Of a stretch of 64,000 nt of DNA, positions 46,146 to 56,611 are shown one piece after another. Source of the DNA: Zantedeschia hybrid cultivar (lineage: Eukaryota > Streptophyta > Magnoliopsida > Alismatales > Araceae); assembly GCA_030544215.1 (NCBI GenBank), contig JARZZO010000004.1:14806501-14870500 (forward strand), read 5' to 3'. Numbering within the stretch: position 1 is the first letter of the stretch; the number at the start of each line of letters is the position of its first letter. A program made the position numbers and the translations under genes. The notes under the pieces were generated by a model. That model had not been told where the DNA came from, searched no databases, and saw only the letters and a list, made by a program, of their open reading frames with translations.

Positions 46146-48155
46146 TGTAAGGATTGAGGTTTCGGATCCGGTTATCAGGTCGGTTTCGATGTCAGACCCC
46201 TTAGTTTGGGCCCTTGTGGGGCTAGGGCATGGGTTCTTTTTCGCGTCGAGCTTGCTCGATGCGGTTCAAACGGCGTCCGGTAAGGTGGATGCGTTTTAGA
46301 ATGTGCCACATGGGGTGGTTTTGGGCCGCGAGAGTACGGCCCCGGTCTTATCGTCTGAGTGGCGTCTTGCAAGGTCGATGCCATTCAGAGTACGGCCCTA
46401 GTATGTCAGTGTACAACCCCGTCTTATCGTCTGCTTGGCATCGGCCTTGGACGACGTGTTTTAACTAGTTTTGGCTTGACCCCGCGAACCCTCCCTCCTT
46501 TCCCTCATTTCTCTCATTCTCTTCTCTTCCCTCCCTCTCTTCGACCCTTCCCCTTCTCCTTCCTTTCCTCTCCCCATTCCTCCTCTCCCTCCACTCCATC
46601 AACCCCTTAACATCCACCACTACCACCACCATTTCCTCTGCGGCGTATTGTTCTCCGGATGGAAACCGACGTCCCAGTGGAGTAACGACGTCCACGGCGG
46701 TACCAGCGGCGGCTTGTGGCGTGGCGGTTCGGCAGCTTGGAGCTCGGAGGAGTTCAAGTAACCAGTAGAGTGACTATCCTCGTAGTGTTTTGTTTAAAAC
46801 CATGATTTTCCTGCTTTGAAAGCATGAAATATGTATGGGTGCTTCTGGGGTAGAAAGTATGTTCTAAGGGGTTCTTTATGAAAATAATTAGGCTCCTCCC
46901 CTACCTTTTCCATTTTTTGACGTTTTTGTGCAATTTGGGAGAGAAATCCCGCTTTGTAACTCAGGGGAGGCCAGAAAGGGAACCTGCTTGCGAGTGCTAA
47001 ATGGCGTTTAGGGACAACGGCGCCATTTTAAATGGCGGCTTCTGCCTGAGATGCGATTTAGCCCAGATCAGGAGATTCCGTCTCTGTATTGAATAGCGTC
47101 TAGGGACATCGACGCCATTTTAAATGGCGGCTGCCAGGGGCGACACGATTTAGGCCATCTTCCGAGGCCAATTTTCGTATGAACCAGTTTAGGGGTCTTG
47201 AATGATGTAGGCCATGGGCGACGCGATTCAAGACAGAATCTCATTAATCCATGCAATTAACATGTGTTTACATTGTTAGATAGTTTGGTTAATTGCATGC
47301 TTGAAAACGTACTCATGGACGAGGATTTCTACGTAATCGGATCGCATTGTGTTGTGTTTCGTGCGACTATGGACCTAGAGTGACAGTTGTTAGCGGTTAG
47401 GTACCTTGTGTCGGTGTAGGAGTGACACGGCGCCGGTGTGGGTGTGGTGAGGTGACAGCTAGAGAGAGGGTCACCTGGTGTACCACGGGGTATTGCTAGC
47501 ACCGGTGTAGGAGTGGTACATTCGGAGTGTCACTCATGTTGGGGGAAGCAGAACCACCTAGAGCTAGACAGGGTGGAGTAGCCAGCACGCTATCCGAGGA
47601 GTTACTGTTTGGTCCCAGCGGGTCGGTGTTTTCTGCGTTCCGCCGTGTGGTTTGTGTGTTAGCCGAGACGCTGGTTGTGGACTCTGTGGTGGAGTGGTTT
47701 CAGAGTTGTGCATGTTACACTTAAGAATGCATGCGTTTCATATCTAAATTTCGGAATCTTTGGGGGTTGTGTTTACTGTTTTATTTATTTAAATTGCTTA
47801 TATTTATTTCAGGTGAGGGTTCCAGGTAGGCGTAGTGTGGAGGGTGTTGTATCGAGTTGCGCGCCAGTAGCAACTGTTCCGGGGTATGCCCCGATGTAGT
47901 TGTTATTTTCCTTTCAGACCTGTACGCTTAATTATTTCTTTTCAGTTGGAATATGTAATTATTTGCTGAGTCGAGTCGAATTGTAATAATTTTTAATTCC
48001 TGTACTTCCTTTACAATTTGATGTGATGTGGATGTTTAGTTTAGTTTATCATTTATTTTTCAGACTTATCGAGATTCTGGTTTGGCTGTAATTTTTAATG
48101 ATTCGATACCCATTTAGTAATTGGATCCCCAATTATAGGGTGGCGGGTCGTTACA
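46146..48155 (+). repeat. 5' LTR of element C
   Basis: Starts TGTAAGGATTGAGG and ends GGGTCGTTACA. Carries eight GCGTC-N10-GACGC-type motifs in two clusters (46255-46460 and 46998-47230). Relative to the 3' LTR it has about 85 bp more near 46200-46300 and lacks about 105 bp near 47800 (the segment with GAGACTCACCCCTGCGG). Confidence 0.9.
46255..47230. repeat. GCGTC-N10-GACGC motifs, 5' LTR of element C
   Basis: Copies near 46255, 46275, 46365, 46440, 47003, 47096, 47131 and 47213. Several have a base change within an arm, but the spacer stays at 10 nt. Confidence 0.8.
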
Positions 48156-48157
48156 GT

Positions 48158-48169
48158 TGGTATCAGAGC
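48158..48169 (+). other. Primer binding site of element C
   Basis: TGGTATCAGAGC, a perfect match to the usual initiator Met tRNA primer site, 2 nt after the LTR. Confidence 0.95.
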
Positions 48170-48310
48170 ATTCGGTCTGGCAAATAGATGAATAACTAGG
48201 TTAAATACCGTAATTTCAGCAAATAAATGCATTATCCAGTACAGGCACGGCGGTAGTGTAGGTTTTGATTCTAATTAGAATTTTCTATTCTTGTGACTGT
48301 AGGCGATTAT

Positions 48311-49330
48311 ATGGCTCTTAGGAAGAGTGTGCCAGTTATTAGGGAGCAGGGAGATGTTCCTAGCGAGTCTGAGGCTGGTAGGCCGAATATGGAGCGTTTT
48401 ATAGAGGCTATGATGGACACGATGACTATATATTAGACTCGAGACCCCAGTGAGAGTTCTAGTACGTGGGGAGGGCCTTCAGCTACTTTGGAGAGATTCC
48501 TGAAGCTGAAGCCGCCTCATTTTACTGCTCGTCTCAACCCTGATGAGGCTATTCATTGGTTGAAGGAGCTGGAGAAGACTTTCGATACCATGGATTGTGC
48601 GGCAATTGAGAGGATTCCGTTGGCTACCTTCATGTTGAAGGATGATGCCTATGACTGGTGGACTACTTTGAAGAGCTTGTCTTATGCAGATAGGAATCTT
48701 TGAGAGATTCCATGGGAAACGTTTGTGATGGAGTTCTATGCGCAATACTTCCCTAGGCATGTCCAGAAGGCCAAGGAGAGGGAATTTATGGAGTTGACCC
48801 AAGGGAGCATGACAGTGTTTGAGTACCAGATGAAATTTGTTTCGGTTGGGAGGTTTGTGCCCTTTATTTCAGGAGACGAAGAGCGTCGGACTAAGAGGTT
48901 TGTGGATGGACTGAGGTCCAACTTGAGGAGTTTTGTGGCGTCCCACTGTTGTACGGACTTGGCATCGGCGGTTAAGTATGTCGTGGCAGTAGAGGCACAA
49001 CACGATCAGCCGGCTCAGGAGAGGGGACTGGTTACTCAAGGGCCGACTTATGGCAAGGGAAAGACAGCAGCAACTCCTTCGTCTGGATCAAGATCTTCTT
49101 CACTCAGTTCCAGATTCAGGAGGTTCTTTCGAGGCGGTGGCGGCAGCAGTGGCAGCTGTGATAATAGCAGACCCAGGCAGAGCCAGTAGAGTCAGTTGGT
49201 GTCCAGTGCTGAGTAGGAGGCAGCTCAGAGACTTCCTGCAGCTTGTCGTCATTGTGGTGGTACTCACGGTGGGACTCAGTACTTCCAAGGTATTAGGCTC
49301 TCTTCTCGTGGTATTCTTATTTCTGCTTTT
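48311..49330 (+). pseudogene. Element C gag
   Basis: ATG at 48311 opens a frame with stops at 48434-48436, 48701-48703, 48187 codons later at 49187-49189 and again near 49214. The gag core is clear (FYAQYFPRHVQKAKEREFMEL, FEYQMKFVSVGRFVPF, KRFVDGLRSNLRSFVAS). A truncated zinc knuckle (CRHCGGTHGG) is followed directly by sequence that normally lies after the protease (AQRLLVGGCETFLASVV), so the end of gag and the whole protease are deleted. Confidence 0.85.
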
Positions 49331-52262
49331 AAGGCTCAGAGGTTACTTGTTGGTGGCTGTGAGACTTTCCTTGCCTCGGTAGTTGTAGCTGGTGTTAGTA
49401 GTGGTTCGAGTCCTTGGGAGGTGCCTGTAGTCTGTGACTTCGTTGATGTGTTCCCTGAGGAGTTGCCTGGCCTTACTCCTCAGCGGAAGATTGAGTTCAC
49501 TATTGAGCTTGCACCAGGTACGACGCCCTTGTCTAAGGCCCCGTATCGGATGGCTCCAACTGAACTCGCTGAGTTGAAGGCACAATTGCAGGAATTGCTG
49601 GATAAGGGTTTTATCTGTCCCAGTACTTCTCTATGGGGGGTGCTCCAGTTCTGTTTGTCAGGAAGAAGGATGGTTCTCTGAAACTGTGCATTGATTATAG
49701 ACAGCTGAACCAGGTAACAATAAAGAATAAGTGCCCACTTCCAAAGATTGATGATCTGATGGATCAGTTGCAGTCTGCGAAGGTGTTTTCGAAGATTGAC
49801 TTGAGATCAGGGTACTACCATATGAGGATTCACGAGGCAGATGTGAGTGAAATGGCTTTTAGGACTCGGTACGGACATTATGAGTTTTTGGTTTTGCCTT
49901 TTGGCTTAACCAATGCTCCGGCTGCTTTTATGGATTTGATGAACCGGGTCTTCAGGGCCTATCTAGATCAGTTTGTGGTGGTGTTTGTAGATGATATTTT
50001 AATATATTCTTCTTCTATGGAAGAGCATGCCACACATCTTCAGGTAGTATTGCAGGTTCAGAGAAAGCATCAACTCTATGCCAAGTTTAGCAAGTGTAAA
50101 TTCTAGCTAGATAAGGTGCACTTCCTGGGGCATGTCATTTTTGGAGATGGCATTGCAGTAGATCCAGCTAAGATTGAGGCAGTGATGGACTGGGGCAGAC
50201 CAATGATAGTATCTGAGATCAAGAGCTTCCTGGGGTTAGCAGGGTATTACAGACGGTTTGTCTAGGATTTTTCTTCAATAGCGACCCCCTTATCGAGGTT
50301 GACTCGTAAGGGAGTTCGTTTTGTGTGGACCGAGGAGTGTGAGCGGAGCTTCACTAAGTTGAAGACTTGTCTCACTTCAGCTCCAATTCTTGTGCTTCCA
50401 TTTGGTTCTAGTGGATTCGTGGTTTACTCGAATGCATCTTGTCGAGGTTTGGGTGCGGTTTTGATGCAGCATGGTAAGGCTGTGGCCTATACTTCTAGAC
50501 AGCTGAAGAAGCATGAGGATAACTATCCCACTCATGACTTAGAGTTGGCAGCTATAGTATTTGCACTGAAGATCTAGCGGCACTATTTATATGGAGAGAA
50601 GTTTCAGGTTTTTATTGATCATAAGAGCCTGAAGTACGTATTCACGCAGAAGGATCTGAACTTGAGGCAGCGCAGGTGGATGGAGTTTATCAAGAATTAT
50701 GATCTTGACCTTTCTTATCATCGGGGCGAGACGAACGTGGTGGCGGACGCCTTGAGTCGGAAGACGGTCATATCACATCTCATGATTCAGGAATGGAGGT
50801 TATATGAGCAGGTTGTGGAATCTTCCTTTAGGATTCCTCGAGAGGCCAATAGAGCCATGTTGGCCAGCTTAACTGTGAGGTCCGCAGTGTACCATACAGT
50901 AATCGAGGCTCAGAGGGCAGATGTAGAGTTACCGCAAGTTCTCCAAATATTAGAGGTGGAGTTGTGGGATGATGACACAATCAGATTTAGAGGCAGACTC
51001 TATGTTTCAGCCGAAGAAGAGGTGCGCAGGAGTGTCCTGGATGAGGCGCACCATTTTAGATATGTAGTGCATCCCGGAACGACTAAGATGTATCATTGTT
51101 TGACGTAGCTGATTATATGACAAGGTGCCTGACTTGTCAGTAGGTTAAGGTAGAGCACCAAAGACCAGGAGGGTTGTTGCAACTGTTACCGATCCCGGAG
51201 TGGAAATTGGAGCACGTGACTATGGACTTTGTGATGGGATTGCCCGTGTCACCCGGCAGAAGGGAAGCAATCTGGGTCATTGTTGATCGATTGACCAAGT
51301 CTGCGCACTTTTTAGCTATTAGGAAGGACTGGTCAGTCGGTAAGTTAACTAAGTTGTTTGTGGACCGGATCATCTCTCTGCATGGGGTGCCCTTGTCCAT
51401 CGTGTCAAATCGGGATCCGAGATTTACTTCTAGGTTCTGGAAGAGTTTTTAGAAGGCCTTTGGTACCCAGTTAGCCTTCAGCTCGACTTACCATCCTGAG
51501 ACTGATGGACAATCAGAGAGGACCATTCAGAAATTAGAGGATATGCTAAGGACTTGTTGCCTAGATTGGGGAGGTTCTTGGGAACAACACTTGTCTACAG
51601 TGGAATTTGCTTACAACAATAGTTATCATTCTAGTATCAGCATGGTGCCATTTGAGGCATTGTACGAGCGGCCGTGTCGATCTCCTGTGAATTAGTCTGA
51701 GATTGGCGAGAGGCAGATAGCAGGGCCAGAGTTAGTACAACAGTGTGCTGAGGTTGCCAGAGTAGTACATCAGAGGTTGACTACAGCTCAGAGTAGGCAG
51801 AAGAGTTATGTAGATATCCATAGGAGTCCACTTGAGTTCGAGGTTGGGGACCACGTGTTTCTCCGAATCTCACCCTACAAAGGTGTGATGAGATTCGGGA
51901 AGCGAGGTAAGCTGAGTCCGCGATATATTGGGCATTTTCCCATTCTTACTCGAATTAGGGAAACGGCATATCAGCTAGTCTTGCCACCCAATCTTGTAGG
52001 AGTGCACGATGTGTTCCATGTTTCTTTACTGAAGAAGTATGTTCAGGATCCGTCTCATATCTTGGACTTTTTGGAATTGGAAGTCGCTGAGGACTTGTCC
52101 TTTCCAAAATTTCCAGTGCGTATTGAGTATCGCAGGGAGCAGGTCCTTCGGAACAAGGTTGTTCCTCTAGTTAAGGTGATCTGGCAGCATCGCTCCGGAG
52201 GCGAGGCGACCTGGGAGCAAGAGGATGAGATGCGAGATCAGTTTTCCTACCTTTTCTTGTAA
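49331..52262 (+). pseudogene. Element C pol: RT, RNase H, integrase, chromodomain-like tail; protease missing
   Basis: RT starts with DVFPEELPGL. A one-base indel in a G6 run near 49640 shifts the frame. Then come LCIDYRQLN, FSKIDLRSGYY and catalytic FVDD near 49990. Stops at 50104, 50263 and 50575. RNase H has YSNAS where Asp is expected. The integrase zinc finger has a small frame-changing deletion near 51105. The core has Asp in TMDFVMG, SNRDPRF (Asn for the catalytic Asp) and Glu in GQSERTIQ. The tail (about 52100-52260, VLRNKVVPLVKVIWQHR ... EATWEQEDEM) is the chromodomain-like region. The frame from 51777 to 52262 is open. Confidence 0.85.
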
Positions 52263-52323
52263 GCTAGTACCATTACTTTTGATCTCGTTATTTTATAGCG
52301 GCAATTTCAGGGACAAAATTCTT

Positions 52324-52338
52324 TTAAAGGGGGGAGAA
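52324..52338 (+). other. Polypurine tract of element C
   Basis: TAAAGGGGGGAGAA lies directly before the TGTGAG start of the 3' LTR. Confidence 0.9.
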
Positions 52339-54359
52339 TGTGAGGACTGAGGTTTCGAATCCGGTTATCGGGTCGGTTTCAATGTCAAACCCCTTGGTTT
52401 GGTAGGGGGGACGCGTTCTTGAATGTGCCACGTGGGCTGGTTTTGGGCCGCGAGAGTACGGCCGCGGTCTTATCGTCTGAATGGCGTCTTGCATGGTCGA
52501 CGCCATTCAGAGTACGGCCCTGGTATGTCAGTGTACGACCCCGTGTTGTCGTCTGATTGGCATCAGCCTTGGACGACGCGTTTTACCTAGTTTTGGCTTG
52601 ACCCCGTGAACCCTCCCTCATTTCTCTCATTCTCTTCTCTCTCCTCCCTCTCTCCGACCCTTCCCCTTCCCCTTCTCCTTCCTTTCCTCTCCCAATTCCT
52701 CATCTCCCTCCACTCCATCAACCCCCTAACTTCCACCATTACCATCACCATTTCCTCTGCGGCGTATTGCTCTCCGGACGGCGGCCGACGTCCCGGTAGA
52801 GTGATGGCGTCCACGGCAGTATCGACGGCGGCTTGTGACGTGGCGGTTTGGCAGCTTGGAGCTCGAAGGAGTTCAAGTAACCGGTAGGGTGACGATCCTC
52901 GTAGTGTTTTGTTTAAAACCATGATTTTCCCGCTTTGAAAGCATGAAATATGTGTGGGTGCTTCTGGGGTAGAAAGTATGTTCTAAGGGGTCTTTATGAA
53001 AATAATTAGGCTCCTCCTCTACTTTCTCCATTTTTTGACCTTTTTGTGCGATTTGGGGGAGAAATCCCGCTTTGTAACTCAAGGGAGGCCAGAAAGGGAA
53101 CCTACCTGTGAGTGTTAAATGGTGTTTGGAGATAGAGACGCCATTTTAAATGGCGGCTTCTGCCCGAGATGTGATTTAGCCCAGATCAGGGGATTCCGTC
53201 TCTGTATTGAATAGCGTTTAGGGACAGCAACGCCATTTTAAATGGCGGCTGCCAGGGGCAACGTGATTTAGGCCATCTTCCGAGGCCATTTTCGTATAAA
53301 CCAGTTTAGGGGTCTTGAATGACGTCGGCTATGGGCGACACGATTCAAGACAGAATCTCATTAATTCATGCAATTAACATGTGTTTATATTGTTAGATAG
53401 TTTGGTTAATTGCATACTTGAAAACGTACTGGAGGACGAGGATTTCTATGTGATCGGATCGCACTGTGTTGTGTTTCGTGCGACCGTGGACCTAGAGTGA
53501 CAGTTGTTAGCGCTTAAGCCCCCTGTGTCGGTGTGGGAATGACACGACGCCAGTGTGGGAGTGGTGGGGTGACGCCTAAAGAGAGGGTCACCTGGTGTAC
53601 CCCAGGGTATAGCTAGTACCAGTGTGAGAGTGGTACATTCGGAGTGTCACTCGTGTTGGGGGAAGCAGAACCACCTAGAGCTAGACAGGTCGGAGTAGCC
53701 AGCGCGTTATCCGAGGGGTTGCTGTTTGGTCCCAGTGGGTCGGTGTTTTCCGCATTCGGCCGTGTGGTTTGTGTGTTGGCCGAGACGTTGGTTATGGACT
53801 CCGTGGTGGGGTGGCTTTAGAGTTGTGCATGTTACACTTACAAATGCATGCGTTTCATATCGAAATTTGGGAATCTTTGGGGGTTGTGTTTACTGTTTTA
53901 TTTATTTAAATTGACTATATTTGTGTTGCTGCACTTGTGGGTGTGAGAGTGAGTGGTAGGGATCGAAGGATCCCTACTAAGTCCATTTCAATGAGACTCA
54001 CCCCTGCGGTTTTCAGGTGAGGGTTCCAAGTATGCGTAGCGTGGAGGGTGTTGTCTGGGGTTGCGTGCCAACAACCACTGTTCCGGAGTATGACCCAATG
54101 TAGTTGTTATTTTCTTTTCAGGTATGTACGCTTAATTATTTCTTTTCAGTTGGAATATGTAATTATTTGTTGAGCCTAGTCGAATTGTAATAATTTTTAA
54201 TTCATGTACTTCCTTTACAATTCGATGTGATGTTGATGTTTAGCTTAGTTTATCATTTATTTCCCAAACTTATCAAGATCCTGGTTTGGCTCCAATTTTT
54301 AATTATTCAATACCCATTTAGTAATCGGATCTCCGATTATAGGGTGGCGGGTCGTTACA
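52339..54359 (+). repeat. 3' LTR of element C
   Basis: Starts TGTGAGGACTGAGG and ends GGGTCGTTACA. Motif copies near 52483, 52561, 53117, 53217, 53246 and 53325. It lacks the motif-bearing segment present at about 46200-46290 of the 5' LTR. Confidence 0.9.
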
Positions 54360-54905
54360 CCATCGGTATCTCCCGTTCTGTATATCTAAGGGTTATACAG
54401 TCTGTCAAAAAATAATGGGGGTTAATTCAAGATAAAAGACTATATCTAAGTTAATTAGAACTATCTACTAAATCACTTTATTTTTTCTGAATGTCTAAAA
54501 TGTCATCAAGTAATCCGATACGTGGCATATTAGATGCCAATATATTGACACGCTCCACTTATTCAAACTGGCTAAGGGAATATGAAGAATGTCCTCAGAT
54601 TCAGGAAATAGCTTATGCCCTTAATTAGCAATCCCCACATTAGCTTGCTTACAATGTCAGTTAGGAGAAATCTTGTCACCTCTTGCTTGGTGAGATCAAG
54701 ATGAAGAGATACTCAAGGTAGGCCTTTGAGAAAGATAGTAGGTGGAGGCCTTAAATGGCTGAACTAGTTACTAAGAAGGATAAAGGCGAGCTAGCTAAAA
54801 GGGAGGAGTGCTTCGACTGCCACCAAGAAAGGACACTGGAAAGAGAACTACGAGTCTTATCTTGCAGAAAACACTAATGGGCTTAGTGGGCCAGTTGTTC
54901 ATCTA
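54360..54905 (+). pseudogene. Element D gag, decayed, right of chromovirus C
   Basis: Begins with the last bases of the copia leader (homologous to 32713-32850). A start follows near 54499 reading MSSSNPIRGILDANILT, matching the gag starts of E and G. Stops and a deletion follow. A zinc-knuckle remnant (ECFDCHQERTLEREL) lies near 54808-54850. Homology ends near 54905. 54906-55055 is AT-rich with nothing recognisable. Confidence 0.7.
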
Positions 54906-55055
54906 ATGAGTTCGTCATACTAAATTTATTATTTTAATAAATCATTAAATATAATTCAACCTAATTACCCATAACCCATTAATTAAGCCATTTGGGCTCA
55001 ATTAGTCATGGCCCATTTAATTAATTATAATGGGTTTAAATTCTAGGACATAACA

Positions 55056-56611
55056 TGCAAGGATCGCGTGGGACTTAAAGGACGCAGTAGAAATAGATAA
55101 TTAAAAATTTGATTCTCGTCTGACCGATCCATTTCGAAGAATAAAAACAAAGAACTAATGATCGAACATCACCTTGCACAGATTCGAATCCGCAACTATC
55201 TAGTTCTGATGGAGAGACAATGCCAACCGCGCAGATGCTTGGCCTCCAGCAGTATCCATACGATTTTCCTCTTCGTGGATCATCCTCATCTCCTTGCTTG
55301 ATTCGACACGATTGCCAAGATTTATCCTCTGCGACGATGCCCATGGCATGCAGACGAAGGCCTCCGACGAGCGGAGATGAAAGCAGTAGAGGCAGACAAA
55401 GGGGGCGCTCGACTCGAGGGGGCACCCAAGTGGGGGGGGGGATGGACAAAGGACCCCTGGAGCTTAGCCCATGGCTTCCGTCTTCGCTATTATTTATATT
55501 AAATCTACATTTTTTTCACAAAAACCTAGACTAATATAAAGCCCACTTCTGATCCATGAACTATGAATCTTTATGTGTGTGACCCTCTAAACCCAAGTAC
55601 TAGTCTAGTTAATGGACATTAAGCCCAATAACACTTTATTGACTTAATTAATTAAGTTAATATCCCATATTAACCAAGTAATAAACCACATTAATGTCAC
55701 ACACATTAATCGGCCAGGCCTCTGATCACGTTAGGTGCTAAGCAACACTATATGATCCTGAAAGGTAATGGGGTTCAACAACCTGCTCAGGGAACCTTTC
55801 CATCATTAGTTATCGTGTGGATATTATCTTTTATCTGTGCAATGTTCTCGAGTCAACCTAGAGCATGGTTAGCTGTCAAGTCCTAATCGATAAACTCACT
55901 CAGATCGGTGGCGCTGTAAGATATCAGAAACTCCTTTTCTAATAAAGTGTCTACCCTTACTAGCGACTTCCTTGCATCATTCTTAGAACATTCTCTCTCT
56001 TGTTACTGAGAGCAGATGATCCTATATTGAACACACAATCACCTTCGAAGGTGTTCCGCTGAACCTGATCACTTACTTGATCGAGACCCTATGGTTAGGG
56101 ATCTACTAGACAAGGTCAAAGCTCAGAAATTCACTGACAAGTGTCTTTGGTGTCTCAAGACCAAGGACCAACCATGCAACTATGACATTGAATCAAACTG
56201 GTTAACAGTCAAGTAAATTATCATCTAGTATTTTATGTCAGATCAATTCAGTGAACTCATTCACCAATGAGCACCTACAGGTCCACCATAGTGTCTCCAC
56301 ACAAGTGACTATGAGATCAGTCACTCTCATCATATGAGCTACAGTGACCTATACTAGTCCCACTGGATATTTGATATCCATCTCAAATATCCTCTAACTA
56401 GGAATAATTAAGAATGTGTGTTTATAAGTCATTAGTCTCATTCTTAAGATTTCATTATAATCCGAAGATTATTGCACACATTTATAGACTTCATTATGAA
56501 ACGATAATAAATGCATTACACATAACGAATATAAAGTCACAAACTATTATTAATAAATGAACAAGGTTATACATAATATTTGATTGGCTTATAGGCCACC
56601 TAACACTAATA
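55056..56611 (-). repeat. 3' LTR of element G (family E type)
   Basis: TGCAAGG at the left and CTAATA at the right (relatives end CTAACA), directly before the polypurine tract on the minus strand. 1556 bp. Its last 139 bp (56473-56611) are copied at 58001-58139. Confidence 0.8.

Larger units (their letters stand above)
46146..54359 (+). mobile_element. Element C: complete chromovirus-type Ty3/gypsy retrotransposon (Tekay/Del-like)
   Basis: LTRs 46146-48155 and 52339-54359, primer site for initiator Met tRNA, gag, RT, RNase H, integrase with a C-terminal chromodomain-like region, and a polypurine tract. Flanks are CCATT (46141-46145) and CCATC (54360-54364), a target duplication with one change. 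Protease is absent and pol has many stops. Inserted between the leader and gag of copia relic D. Lineage is from long LTRs, the Met primer and the chromodomain-like tail. Confidence 0.9.

Noticed and set aside
54227..54415. Short ORF across the right end of the element C 3' LTR
   Set aside because: It crosses the LTR boundary into unrelated copia sequence, so it is accidental.
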